Of a stretch of DNA of 64,000 nucleotides, positions 40,213-51,899 are shown one piece after another. The DNA lies in the NCBI GenBank assembly GCA_032622095.1, contig CP136069.1, forward strand, positions 50,886,760-50,950,759, in the 5' to 3' direction. A model generated the notes under the pieces. The model was not told where the DNA came from, made no database searches, and was given only the letters and a program-made list of their open reading frames with translations. The DNA comes from Siphonodentalium dalli (taxonomy: Eukaryota > Mollusca > Scaphopoda > Gadilida > Siphonodentaliidae). The first letter of the stretch is position 1; every line of letters starts with the position of its first letter. The translations under genes and the position numbers were made by a program.

Positions 40213-41190
40213 CTGTATGTCTGACATTTGCAGAATGAGGTCCCCAGAGGGTGAATTTAGTGATGCTACTCTGCACAGTAGGCTAGCATCAACAAATACA
40301 CTCTCCAGGGACCTCATTCTGCTTAGGCCTCATCTTCAGGGAAGTATACAGGTCTTAAATTGACATTTCTACTTACTTTTTCCCTTCTGTTCAGTTTCTA
40401 TATTCCCTAATTTGCTGTCAGAAGATAAAATTGATAATTGAAGTGCCCAATGGGTGCACATCACCAATTAACTGGACAACTTCAATCTGTTCCTACTAGT
40501 ATGTCTCCCATGGCAGTTGAGGCCTAAGCATAATGAGGTCCACAGAGGGTGAATTTGGTGATGCTAGCCCACCTTACAGGATTGCAGCACTAAATTCACC
40601 CTTTAGTGACCTCATTCTGCAAAAGTCAGACACTATATTCAGGCTTGGCTGTTCCACTATTATATCCTTAACCGCCACCTATCCAGTTGTACTCATTATA
40701 CCCTGATTTGCAAAGAAAACTTGGGGGGGGGGGGGGGTATATTGGATTGAATTTGTCTGTCAGTATGGACTCCCGTCCATCCCTGTTGGGATGTTTCCAT
40801 CCGTCCATCAATTTTGTTCTTCTCCACATACATATTAAAGACCGAAATGGTTTATATATTTTGACTCACATTCAGATTTGTTCAAATGAGGTCATATAGG
40901 TGAGAAGCCAGGGCCATAACTCTTTCCCTCCATAGTAATTCTTCAGAAACCATCAGGCCTATTTAGCTTTTGGTATGGAGGGTCCTTTGGTGAGTGGGGT
41001 TCAGATTTGTACACGTGAGGTCATTTTTAGGAAACTTTTGAGGAAAATCAGTTTTCTTCAACTCTTAAAATCTACCGAAATTTCTAGATGAATAGATCCC
41101 ATAGATGGGGATTCACATTTGTTCAAATAAGGGCAGAGATAAGAGATTTAACTCTCAACCACCCACCCTACCTGTATGTATGCTGTTTGA
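40213..41190 (+). repeat. composite C plus G block, second copy
   Basis: Same order as 15021-16270: C-family palindromes (40213-40660), CCTTAACCGCCACCTATCC, a polyG run near 40723-40737, then G-type phrases. Confirms that the composite replicates or duplicates as a unit. Confidence 0.7.
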
Positions 41191-41194
41191 TACT

Positions 41195-41815
41195 GGTATA
41201 ATTATACCCCCACTTTCAAAGAAAATGGGGGGTTTACTGGATTGACTGCGTCCGTCCGTCACGCTTTCTCCGTCCGTTTGTCCGTCCGTCCGTCCGTCCG
41301 ACCTCATAACTCGAACAACTATGAACCGATTTCAATAATTTTTTGTATGCAATCTCCTTAGGACGGTCTCTCCGCATGATGCTAATTGCGGTTCCGTCCG
41401 ACTTTTTTTTTTCAAGTTACGCCTCTTTTTCGACTTATTTTAACTTAGAAAATTCTTTCTGACTTAATAACTGTAACAAATATGAACCGATTTCAATAAT
41501 TTTTGGTATACATGCTTCTCACAATAGCCTCTCTACATGATGTGGCTAGGGATTGGCTCAGACTGTTTTTCGTAATATTACACCTCATTTTCGACTTATT
41601 TTGACTTAGAAAATTCTGTCTGACTTAATAACTTTAACAAATATGAACCGATTTGAATAATTTTTTCTGTACAAGCTTCTTGTGACACCATATCGATATT
41701 ATTAGTCCTAATTTTTCTTTAAAATTAAAAATCTTTTTGGTTGAGTTTACGGATAATGCGGGTTGAATTTGCCACAGTGGGGGTATGCTAGCACTCGAGT
41801 GCACACCACTTGTAA
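41195..41815 (+). repeat. family P block with GTCC head
   Basis: ATACCCCCACTTTCAAAG, then a CGTCCGTCC tract. Three units follow with AACTATGAACCGATTTCAA, TTTTCGACTTATTTTGACTT and GAAAATTCT. It ends GTGGGGGTATGCTAGCACTC. Confidence 0.7.
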
Positions 41816-41942
41816 TATATAGATTCCTATTGATTTCTAAGCTGCCTGGGTGGAGGCAATGAGGCTGTAGATTTGATTTTTCAACCAGTAACAGTCCACA
41901 TTTTCCTTCTTTGGGTTAAACTGTTCGAAATGACAGGGGCTA

Positions 41943-43122
41943 TGGGGTTGGGGTAATCGTAATCAGTAATTGTAATCAAAGTAATCGATTACAAAATTTG
42001 GAGTAATCATCTGTAATCAGTAATCATGACATTTCTTGATTACAAGTAATCGTAATCGATTACATTCAATTGTACCTGTAATCATGATTACATTTTGATT
42101 ACTTTTTGATTACTTTTACTAAAATATCCATATGGATGGCTATTGGATACTCATAGTCTCATACTGTGGTACTATGGAGTGTGCAAAGATACATACACCA
42201 TATTAGAGTCATGTCTTATGTTAGTGGTACAGTGTGTATGTACATTCTGGCAGTGGACACAGATAACAACACACTTGTTGAATACAGCATGAATAGCAAT
42301 AAACTTGTGATACAGACAAATGAAATGTTCTAATATGAATAAATAGGGTAGCCAACTTCAATTGAGATTAAATTGAATTGAGATTGCTGCAGACAATGGC
42401 TGTAGAGTCACACTGGTACAATAGGGCTAATTAACTGAACAAAGAAGGTGTGAAGTACATCGGTAGACCTAATTAGCTGGTTTGTCATTTACTGCACCCA
42501 TGGAGTTAAGCCTAACTGAATCCTCATCAGGATTAACAACGGATGATCATCAAATAAATCTTAATGTTATCTTCATTGTGTTGGGTATTGAATCTAACAG
42601 AACATGCAAATATTTTATAATTGTTTCTGGTGATATTTTCATAAATATTATGCGTTCGTTTGAATGCATGTAAGAAAATTAAAAATATATTAAAAATTAT
42701 TTACATAAATAAATACAAATAAAACATAATGTATTCCCAATAAGTTGGTGTATAACTTCATGATGAAACCTTTCCAATACATGTAAATGTAAAAAAAAAG
42801 TTTTTATGTTTTTTGCTTGCATCTTTCTATTGTTTCAGTCGTTTCTTGTTTCCATGTTATGCAGTGATGTCTTTATTCAATCATATTAGACATGTTAATT
42901 TGAATTATTTCATTATTTATTCCTATGCCATCAAAATGGTTGGAAACCAACAATTGTAATCAGATGTAATAAAAAAGTAATCGATTACATTTACTAAAGT
43001 AATTGTAATCGTAATCGATTACATTGGAAAAAATTTAATCAGTAATCGTAATCGTAATCATGTAAATCAAAAGTAATTGTAATCGTAATCGATTACATTG
43101 GTATGTAATCGCCCCAACCCAT
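41943..43122. mobile_element. family D element, copy 1 (about 1.18 kb)
   Basis: Ends GGGTTGGGGTAATCG and the inverse CGCCCCAACCC. Both subterminal regions are strings of GTAATC and GATTAC, including five exact GTAATCGATTAC palindromes. The interior aligns along its length, in inverse, with copy 2 at 58960-60064. It is inserted in a family E repeat: the uninterrupted site survives in inverse at about 22395-22420. The target duplication is blurred here. No coding frame is shared by the copies, so it is non-autonomous. Confidence 0.85.
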
Positions 43123-43123
43123 T

Positions 43124-43625
43124 GGGGAGTTAACAATTTTGTGTTTAAAAAATCATTGAAATACCAAATTCATTAAAACATCTTCCTTGGAACTACCTAA
43201 CTGATTAATCTGACATACATGTATGGTGTTTTGGGTCCATGGATAAATGGGCTTCAAACATGTCTAAATGGTTTTATAAAAAGGTGCTTGTGAGATTGGA
43301 AATTTCCAAAAATTGAGAAAGTTTGAGATGTCGGTTGTGAAATTCCAACCCAAGACTTGGGAGTCTGGAGCCCGGTCGGGATGGGACTTGTTGAGCTGGA
43401 GGAGGGGGGTGATCAGTGGGCAATTTCATGGTGGATATTCACCTTGAAATTACCCACTGTACACTACTGAAGCCTCTCTAGCCACATATCGTGTTTAGAT
43501 CTACTTTTTTCAAAGTGCTTATGAAAAGTTCTGACTATTGTGGTCTCCAGAGTCCCAGTCTCATCAGTCTTTGCAGTCTGGTGAGCGACCCCACAGTCTT
43601 TGACTGTCTTGTTAGTTACTTTTTC
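43124..43625 (+). repeat. family E repeat
   Basis: GGGGAGTTAACAATTTTG, GGAAATTTCCAAAAATTGAG, GTCTGGAGCCCGGTCGGGA, AGAGTCCCAGTCTCATCAGT and TGGTGAGCGACC. Aligns in inverse with 21905-22425. The E unit begins left of the D insertion, at about 41890. Confidence 0.75.
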
Positions 43626-43699
43626 TGTATATCCCCTAATTTGCAGAAGATAAATTGCACAATCAGGTGACTGATGGACAGTCTAAATAAAATTAAACA

Positions 43700-44400
43700 G
43701 TGTATCATGTCAATCAACTTACGGTCTAAGGACTCTCATGGTTAAAATTATTTCAAACAGGAGAAATCTAGCCAATAAGCAGCGAGCGATGCCTTGCTTG
43801 ACCAATGAATAGCTTCCTGCAAATTCAATTAATATTCACTTATTCATACAAGCCACACCCACGGTATTTGACTGCACGAAGTTATTGAATAAACTACACG
43901 TTAGTGTTACGTATCTTAACTGACCAAATGCCATATGTTCAATATTAAAACTAACGTAAGTTTATTCATAATTGGAAAATGATCAGACAGAACAAGTATA
44001 CATAATAGAAGTGTATTTGCAAAGATATTCCAAATTGGTTAAATCTAGTTAGTATTTTATCCTAACCTGTATGGATATTACGCACGTGCCAAATAAGGAT
44101 ATTTACATCTCAGAGTAATCGTATAGTAAATTGTCAAGGGCGTATTCTAAATAAGGAGATGATGCAACATGACCGTGGTACAGCTCAATAATATTTATTA
44201 TAGCATCCTTACCACTATATTTTCATTACATTGTTCTTTATTATATAGCATCTGAGTGGAGAAACTTATATTCTGCATGTATAGTGAAGCAAACTTTGAA
44301 ACATGCATTTGCTGCATGATAATTGGTTTGAGGAAGTGTGATTTACTCTTGCATGTTTACATGACATCAGGCATACGTGTGTAGATCTATGTGCGTATCG
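43700..44400. other. no gene recognised
   Basis: AT-rich, without recognisable ends. The start (TCATGTCAATCAACTTACGG) weakly resembles the text at 33810. Confidence 0.35.
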
Positions 44401-44539
44401 CAATGATAAACATTGCCTTATTGGGAACATGAATATTAATGAGTTTTACAAACAAGGCCAGTGTCATCAGCTGTAGTTGAAAGTAATGAGACGGAGTCTG
44501 GATATTTATCAGGTCTCCCATAGCAGTTGAGGCTTAAAG

Positions 44540-44925
44540 TGATGCGAAACACTCCGGTAGGGTGATCAAATAGAAATTGCTCAAAGTAGTTATTTTTTAC
44601 AATTAGTTCATCCAAATTGACCAAAAACACCGCCATTCTTATGTATTACCCGGTAATTAAATTAAATGACTCTCGATGGCAAAATAGTTTTGTGTTAGTT
44701 TATTGCCAATAGTTGCGTCCCGAATCGAGATGTAAATATTTACAATTGAGCGTAGTCAGACGATGTTTTCTATGGAGTGGTATTGTCAATTTCTTTGAAA
44801 TTTTCGTCGATGTTAGTAGAATTCTACATTCCCCAGGTTGGCATAGTGCCTGAGTACTAACTTATCAATTTTACGCACCCGAACAAGTCCACACTATGTC
44901 TTTTAGCAGAATGAGATTCCCGCTA
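44540..44925 (-). repeat. family M dispersed repeat, copy 2
   Basis: Inverse of 33075-33430. A short frame reading KNNYFEQ, FDHP and GVF is present in both copies in the same register, but stops interrupt copy 1 upstream. Confidence 0.75.
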
Positions 44926-45045
44926 ATTGGATAGCGTCACTCTTTGGGGACTCCATTCTGCAAATGACAGACACACTATATCCAGCCTTGGGCATGACTA
45001 AAAATAAGGTTGCGATACATGAGAATACTCTTCCTCAATATCATA

Positions 45046-45193
45046 CAGTAATGCCCTAAGTAATCGACCCCTTAACCACAGCAGCACTGAGAGCTTTCCG
45101 ATGAATGGCAACAAGCCATATTTCCGACTAAATCCTGAAAAGTTACCCATAATTTTGCTGTGGTTAAGGGGTCGATTACTTAGGGCATTACTG
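45046..45193. mobile_element. family A palindromic MITE, copy 3, internally deleted
   Basis: TA-flanked. The left arm lost most of its inner part (ACCACAGCAG joins CACTGAGAG). The right arm is complete. Confidence 0.85.
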
Positions 45194-45441
45194 TATACTG
45201 ATGGGGGACAATATATATCAATGTGACATTAAACTATTTTTTTGTGTGATTATAATCAAATATTTCTGATGACATACATGTACCTCATGTGCCTGGGTAT
45301 GAGCGATATGACGTAGTCTTGGTGATTGAAGGGTTTGTGTGTTTACCAGTATAATATGCATGTCTTGTTGAGTGAAGGATATATGTCGTACATGAGCTCA
45401 ATGTTTTAAAGGTTGAGAGGATATACTGGAATCAGCTTGTA

Positions 45442-45654
45442 CAGTAATGCCCTAAGTAATCGACTCTTTAACCACAGCAGAATTATGGGTAACTTTTCAG
45501 GATTTAGTCGGAAATATGGCTTGTTGCCATTCATCAGAAAGCTCTCGGGGAGAGCTTTCCAATGAATGGCAACAAGCCATATTTCCGACTAAATACTGAA
45601 AAGCTGCCCATAATTCTGATGTGGTTAAGGAGTCGATTACTTATGGTATTACTG
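45442..45654. mobile_element. family A palindromic MITE, copy 4
   Basis: Full-length, TA on both sides, loop CTCTCGGGGAGAG. A few substitutions in the right arm. Confidence 0.88.
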
Positions 45655-45699
45655 TACATTGGTCAGTAAATTTTGTCCAAGCTTGTATTCCTGCATTTT

Positions 45700-45806
45700 A
45701 TAAGCAGAATGAGGTTCCCAGAGGATGAATTTGATGATGCATCACTAAATTCACCCTCTGGAGACCTCATTCTGCAAATGTCAGACACTCTATATCCAGA
45801 CTTGAT
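45700..45806. repeat. family C half element
   Basis: AAGCAGAATGAGGTTCCCAG, GGATGAATTTGATGATGC, then the inverse and a TCAGACACTC tail. Confidence 0.7.
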
Positions 45807-46057
45807 TCACTTCGTGGGTTAATTGTTGTGAAACTTGACACAGATATTTACCATCGTCAGGCCAGGCACATCCTGAATTCAACTATTATAGTTGAATTTG
45901 ACAGTGCTAAATCCACTGTTTCCCTGTTTTGGAGAGAACTAGCTTTGGGATCATGCATCCCAGTACACAGTCAAATTGTAGTCTATGTAATATTGCAGAA
46001 AATGAACAGTCTCCAAATAAAATTTGTTGTGTAACATTTTGCGCCAGCTTATTTTCT

Positions 46058-46485
46058 TTAAAGGTACTCAATCCGATCAGACATTCCCCATATCATAAAG
46101 ATACAATGTTCAACAACATTTCCTCAAAATACGCTTTAGTTATCAGAATCAATTAATTGCAACAAAATAATGCTAACCACTGTCAACTATGGTATAAAAT
46201 TTCCCAAAATGTGCTATTTATCAACATTTGTTCAAAGAAATATGGCCATATTATCACTTGAGCATCACAAAATTTTGCCATATTGCCACTTGATTTCAGA
46301 GTTATTCATCTTCATCTGCAATTATGTCCGAGATCGCCCATTTGACGACGTTTTTTTCTGGGCCACAAAAATTGATATCTGATCACTCTAAGCTTTGATG
46401 GGTGCGTTCCTTGACTCGAATCAAATATTTTTTACCCCCGAAGCCAATGAGATAGTAATTTAGGAGCATTATTTCGGATAACGTT
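46058..46485. mobile_element. family F MITE, diverged copy
   Basis: Left TTAA and AGGTACTCAATCCGATCAG. The right end keeps CCCCCGAAGCCAATGAGATA but decays before the terminal TTAA. The central hairpin is absent. Confidence 0.65.
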
Positions 46486-46595
46486 TCGTCAATAATGCCT
46501 TTCTAAAGGACATTGACATGCGACTCAACAATTGAATGTTAATTGACTGGACAATCATGTGCCGTCAAGACTAATCAGTCACATGGATCGAAATA

Positions 46596-46753
46596 CAGTA
46601 ATGCCCTAAGTAATCGACTCCATAACCACAGCAGAATTATAGGTAACTTTTCAGGATTTAGTCGGAAATATGGCTTGTTGCCATTCATCGGAAAGCTCTC
46701 GGTTACCCATAATTCTACTGTGGTTATGGAATCGATTACTTAGGGCATTACTG
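46596..46753. mobile_element. family A palindromic MITE, copy 5, internally deleted
   Basis: TA-flanked. The left arm reaches the AAAGCTCTCGG centre, then jumps to GTTACCCATAATTC, so the right arm is shortened. Confidence 0.85.
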
Positions 46754-46915
46754 TATGTTATTTCATCACAAACACAAACATGGTACCGAATTAGTGGGGC
46801 ACTGATTTTTAATATTTTTTGTGAAATATGATTGTCGATTATCCCTATGTTATCCCTCTTTTATCGAATTCACAGAAGGACAATATCCATATTCAACTAT
46901 TATAGTTAAAGGTAC

Positions 46916-47168
46916 TCAATCCGATTAGTCGCTCCTAAATTACTATTTCTTGGGCTTTGGGGGTAAAAAATATTTGATTCGAGTCGAGGAACCCACCCAT
47001 CAAAGCTCAGAGTGATCAGATATCGATTTTTGAAGTTTGTTAATTTTTGGAGATGTGGTCCACTTCCACGAGCTCAAACAGACAAATTGCGGGTGTAAGA
47101 TGGATAACTCTAAAATCAAGTGGTTATTATTGTTAATAGTAACCACTTGATTTTTGAGTTATCCATTA
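46916..47168. mobile_element. family F MITE, left half
   Basis: TTAA, AGGTACTCAATCCGATTAG and the complete left arm through the central loop to GAGTTATCCAT. The right arm is missing, replaced by unrelated sequence and then family I. Confidence 0.8.
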
Positions 47169-47214
47169 ATGTGAGCTCAATGAGAGACATTTGAAGAGAA
47201 ATGTTGTTTCTTTT

Positions 47215-47815
47215 TTATGTTTACCCATACCATAGTATGGTAAACATAGTGTCGTTGCCCGGATTGACCACTCGTCGTTAGTCCGTCCGTCCGTCCGTCC
47301 GTCTGTCTGTCTGTCTGTCTGTCTGTAGACACTTTACGCATGGTGCGATAACTCGAACATTTTATATCTGATCGGAACCAAATTTTGTATATGAATTTGT
47401 CAGCACCAAATACAGATCGAGTACGAATATGGGTTCGATCAGAGTTTTTTTCACGGAGTTATGGCCCTTTTTCGACTTAGAATTCATGCATGCTACCATA
47501 ACTCAAAAAATAAATTATCTGATCAGAATCAAATTTGGTATGCAAGTTTCTCGGACCAAAATACAGATCGAGTTCGAATATGGGTTTGATCCGATATTTT
47601 TCAATGGAGTTATGGCCCTTTTTCGACTTAGAATTCATGCATGCTGCCATAACTCAATTTTTTTTTTATTTGATCGGAACCAAATTTGGTATGCGAGTTT
47701 CTCAACTCAAAATACAGATCGAGTTTGAATATGGGTTATATCCAACATTTTATACCAGAGTTATGGCCCTTTTTCAACTAAGAATTGAACAGATAACCAT
47801 AGCAGTCTACAATTA
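47215..47815 (+). repeat. family I tandem array with GTCC/GTCT tract
   Basis: TACCCATACCATAGTATGG (a small palindrome) heads a GTCCGTCC and GTCTGTCTG tract. Three units of roughly 120-150 bp follow, each with AACTC, GATCGGAACCAAATTTGGTA, AATACAGATCGAGTT, GGAGTTATGGCCCTTTTTCG and ACTTAGAATTCATGCATGC. The units are about 80-90% alike. Confidence 0.8.
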
Positions 47816-47869
47816 ATTACCAGTGGTATCAGTTTAGCTCTGAGAGCAGTAAATCTGTATTATGGGAAT

Positions 47870-49450
47870 TAGAGTTATTTTTTACTCCCATGTTTATGAT
47901 GACACACTCCTCACCTGTATAGTTTTTGGTATCGATCGGTTGATCGGTTTAGAAATTATTAACACTTTGCATCCGCACATAGGCATGAGCTATCCGATGC
48001 TGTAACCAAATTATTTTTTGTCCGATTGTTTTCATATTTGATATGTAGGTTTATAATGACACTCCCCTCACCTGTATAGTTTTTGGTATCGATCGGTTGA
48101 TCGGTTTAGAAAATAATTAACCCTGCACACAAATGCTATCTGATCCATCTAAGTCAAACTGTTTTCTTCTGATATGCCTCATATTTCTTACCAAGGTTTT
48201 TCTTAGCACGTTCTTTATCTGTATGGTTTTTGGTATCGTTTAATTAACCCTTTTCAAACTTATTTTTACTTAGAACTCAAAACATTTTTCATCTGATCTA
48301 CACCAAATTTGGTACATGTGGTCCTCACCCCGAAATACAGATCAAGTTCAAATTTGGGTTTGATCCGATATATTTTAACAGAGTTATGGCCCTTTATAAT
48401 TCAAGTAATTTACTACCTATTGTATATGCCCTGTGAGAATTTAAGACAAACAACTTTACACAGTAATCTGCTTTATTGGGATCAGAAAATGACACTGGAT
48501 ACTCTTTGCTAATCCACTGCTGCTCCCAGAGCTGTCAAATTTAAGTGATTGATGATACTTTACTCCAGTTTGTGTGCAATAGTAATTTAACCCAACCTGT
48601 TGAAACATGTTCATGGCATTAATACAAATAGTCCATTGTCCATGTGAAGGATGTTCTGGAGCATGGCTGTTTAGAGAATTGTTGTTTACAGAGACACTGT
48701 TGTCTTATCTTGAGAAAACAATTTATCCACACATTAGTTCCATCATATGATGTCATTGAAAATGATTAACACTCTCCACACATCATATGTTCATTCTCCT
48801 ATTTTATGTCCAGGTTGATCGTGATCCACTTTTCACTTGCATGTATTTCAGGATTAAAATTAACCTATTCCATAGACACATAATATCTGATACGCAGATT
48901 TTAAATTATCTCTTTCGCCTTAGGCCAGGTTCACTAAGAATTTCTATTAATTATAAGCCACCAATTGAATATTCATCATTTGAGGATATATCTTATTTTG
49001 AAATTCCCTCTATTGCATTTGGGCTGCAGGATAATAATAATGGTTCTGGTATTCTTGAAGCTGACTTTTTGGTCAAATATTTTTCACCCAATCACTTTTA
49101 TAATCTCATTCAGGTTGATTGTGATACATTCCTCATGCGTATAGATTTTGGTATTGATTGAATGGTTTTGAGAATATTAACCCAATATTTAATAATATTT
49201 CTGCTGTTACAGACATTGTATCTTTCCCATGATCAGCTTAGAATAAAATTAACCATAGGTACATGTATACTGTACGCGATCCAATGTTATGACTCTAATA
49301 TTTTCAATTTGACCCTTCTCATATCTCTCCTTTAGTTATCTGATAATTCTGTATTAAAATATTTTATATCCAACCATTATCAATCATATTTAATATCAAG
49401 GTCTATACACCCCTCACTTATATAGATGTTCAGGTGTTTGTTGGTCTCTA
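47870..49450 (+). repeat. tandem array of ATCGGTTGATC units, with decayed members
   Basis: A unit with GATGACACACTCCTCACC, TGTATAGTTTTTGGTATCG, ATCGGTTGATCGGTTTAG and ATTAACCC recurs at about 47895, 48055, 48205, then more diverged at about 48812, 49115 and 49410. An open frame of 124 codons at 48787-49161 is simply two decayed units with spacer and matches no protein I know. Confidence 0.65.
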
Positions 49451-49894
49451 ATCTCAATCATCCCATAACTTTTACTATGCAGCTAACACAACAACATAAT
49501 CTGTTATGACTCGGGTTCCATTGTAAGAATTAAATAAATAGAGTTATTATGATGTTAATATTGTAACAATTATATCTTTAACAGCTATGGTGCATCTGTC
49601 TGACTGTGTTTGGGTATAATTATCTTTATCAATCTATCACACATACATGTATCTCTGTTGGAGTGACCGAATAGGTTGAAATCGAATGTCATATCCATCT
49701 TCCTATTGTGTTTAAATGAGCAAGTTGCTCAATATGTCTGATTCCAGTATGAAACTAATAAATAATAGTACGCTGTGAATTGTTGAAATTCTTGCACTCA
49801 TAAAAAGATCGCTATCGCTAAGGAATGGGTTAAACATCTGCCGATCGTGATCGGCCTCTCGTTTTCAAATACAAATATGTTAAGATGACTATCA

Positions 49895-50180
49895 TTAACC
49901 CTTCCATGACTTCCATGACTTCCATGACTTCCATGGAGCTTCCTGAAATTTTGCAAAAACCCTGTGCCAATGCATTCTATTATATATTCCAGTCTCCCAT
50001 AGGGAGCCTCGCATATATAATAGAATACATTGGCCTAACATTATTTACCTTGACCTTGTAAGCCAGTGCAATCTCTTATATATGTGAGGCTCCCTATGGG
50101 AGACTCGCATATATAAGAGAATGCACTGGCACAGCATCTCTAATGCTGCACCAGCACAGCCCCCATCATGAAAGGGTTAA
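49895..50180. mobile_element. family B3 MITE, full-length
   Basis: TTAA-CCCTTCCATGACTTCC at the left and CCCATCATGAAAGGG-TTAA at the right. Contains two copies of the GCATTCT(C/A)TTATATAT palindrome. A short GACTTCCAT triplet repeat is near the left end. Confidence 0.8.
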
Positions 50181-50269
50181 TGGAACCTAATTGTGTCCTT
50201 GGTCCATTTGGGAAAGTGCCACATCTAGTTTTGATATTATGGTTCTAAATAAATTTATTTGCCATCAAT

Positions 50270-51190
50270 ATTAGGATGTCGTTTCAGATACCGTACGATG
50301 AATTTTAGAAGTTGTAAAATACTTTTTATACATATTTTTGAGAAAAAAAAAGTTGTATTTTATGATCAGTCTGTCTGTCCATTGGGGTGTCTGTGCATTC
50401 ATCCGTCTGTCTGTCCGGGTGCACATTTGAGCCTTAGGTGGTCAGGGGAGGAGCCTAAGACAAAAGAATGTTTGACATGATCGACCACCTAATGTCAAAC
50501 TACAGTAATGCTCTAAATAATCAACCCCTTAACCACAGCAGAATTATGGGTAATTTTTCAGGATTTAGTAGGAAATATGGCTTGTTGCCATTCATCGGAA
50601 AGCACTCGGGGAGAGCTTTCCGATGAATGGCAACAAGCCATATTTCCGACTAAATCCTGAAAAATTACCCATAATTCTGCTGTGGTTAAGGGGTCGATTA
50701 TTTAGAGCATTACTGTACCACCTAATGCCCCTTATGTCTGTCCATTAACATTTTTAGTTTCCAACATTTAACTCCAATTTGGATTATTTAATCTGAACCA
50801 ATGTTGGTATGTGTATTTCCCAGCTAATTAAATCAAATCCAGACCAAGGTCGAATATGGGTTAAATCCAATTATTTTTACATAAATTACAGCCCTTTTCA
50901 ACTTAGAATTTGACTGATTTCATAATATTTTAGTTTCCGACCGATAACTCCTGTTTCGATTATTTGATCTAAACCAAAGCTGGTATGTGTGTTTCCCAGT
51001 TAAAAAGACAGGTCATGTTACGGCCCTTTTTTTACTTATAATTTGACCAGATTTTGGCATTTAAATTAGGGGTGTATCAGATATTCTTTGTAAGCTCAAA
51101 TTGTTATTGTATTTTTTGGTAGTACAATTCAAAATGGCTAAAGGGCGTATTTGCTACGCCCTAGCGCTACGCCCTAGCGATGCTCTTTTT
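50270..51190 (+). repeat. family I-type block split by a family A insertion
   Basis: GTCTGTCTGTCC tract at 50370-50420, then after the insertion GATTATTTAATCTGAACCAA, CAGCCCTTTTCAACTTAGAA and AGGGCGTATTTGCTACGCCC. Same order as 32500-32870. Confidence 0.7.
50503..50715. mobile_element. family A palindromic MITE, copy 6
   Basis: Full-length, TA on both sides, inside a family I block. Loop CACTCGGGGAGAG. Confidence 0.9.
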
Positions 51191-51580
51191 ATAGTTTTTT
51201 TATGGTGTTTTTTAACACATAATTAGCCCGGCCTCATATTTTTAAGTAAGACACACATGTATTATCGGCATGTGAAGTGACATATAAGCTTCACTTTATT
51301 ATTATGTTAATTACAATATAATTATATAATTATGATATTCGATTTATATTGGGTGAATAGGATGGTTGAACAATTTGAAACATGAAAAAACACATTTAAA
51401 TTGGAAATATATTTTTTCTTGAAGGTTTCTTTACTTCCTCTTTGGTTGTGATAAGGAAATCAATATTAATTTTTTTAACCCCAGCCATTTTGAGATTGTT
51501 TTCCTTGCTAAAATATGTGATTATGTGACAAAATGGAACTCAAATTCGCACCCAATTATTTACAAAATATAATAGCCTCG
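51190..51580. other. no gene recognised
   Basis: AT-rich filler. No frame or element end. Confidence 0.4.
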
Positions 51581-51582
51581 TC

Positions 51583-51680
51583 CAATAAATTCGATTTGAG
51601 CCTCGCTAAAGCTCGACTTGAATCAAATTTAGTGCACTCAGTTTTTGTCTAGATTTGCGACTCATTAGAGATCCTCTATT
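51583..51680. repeat. relative of the 1466-1605 palindrome
   Basis: CCTCGTCCAATAAATTCGAT, GAGCCTCGCTAAAGCTC, AATTTAGTGCACTC and GAGATCCTCTAT. A family A element sits directly at its right end. Confidence 0.6.
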
Positions 51681-51682
51681 TA

Positions 51683-51881
51683 CAGTAATGCCCTAAGTAA
51701 TCGACTCCTTAACCACAGCAGAATTATGGATAACTTTTCAGGATTTAGTCGGAAATATGGCTTGTTGCCATTCATCGGAAAGCTCTCCCTGAGTGGCAAC
51801 AAGACATATTTCTGACTAAATCCTGAAAAGTTACCCATAATTCTGCTGTGGTTAAGGAGTCGATTACTTAGGGCATTACTG
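51683..51881. mobile_element. family A palindromic MITE, copy 7
   Basis: TA on the left, near full-length. A small deletion near the loop (CTCCCTGAGTGGCAAC). Confidence 0.88.
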
Positions 51882-51899
51882 AACAATATCTCCACTTTC

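Noticed and set aside
42482-42673. 63-codon frame within family D copy 1
   Set aside because: Copy 2 of the element has indels that break it. The element appears non-coding.
41943-43122. Clear 8-bp target duplication for family D copy 1
   Set aside because: Flanks offer several alignments around CTATGGGG and CATTGGGG with no unambiguous choice. The duplication is claimed only for copy 2.
47429-47816. Overlapping 93-99 codon frames with repeated GLIRYF and ELWPFFDLEFMHA
   Set aside because: Direct translation of family I tandem units. The repeating peptide follows the DNA repeat and is not a protein domain.
48787-49161. 124-codon frame resembling a polar protein
   Set aside because: Its ends are decayed units of the tandem repeat that fills 47870-49450, and nothing conserved was recognised.
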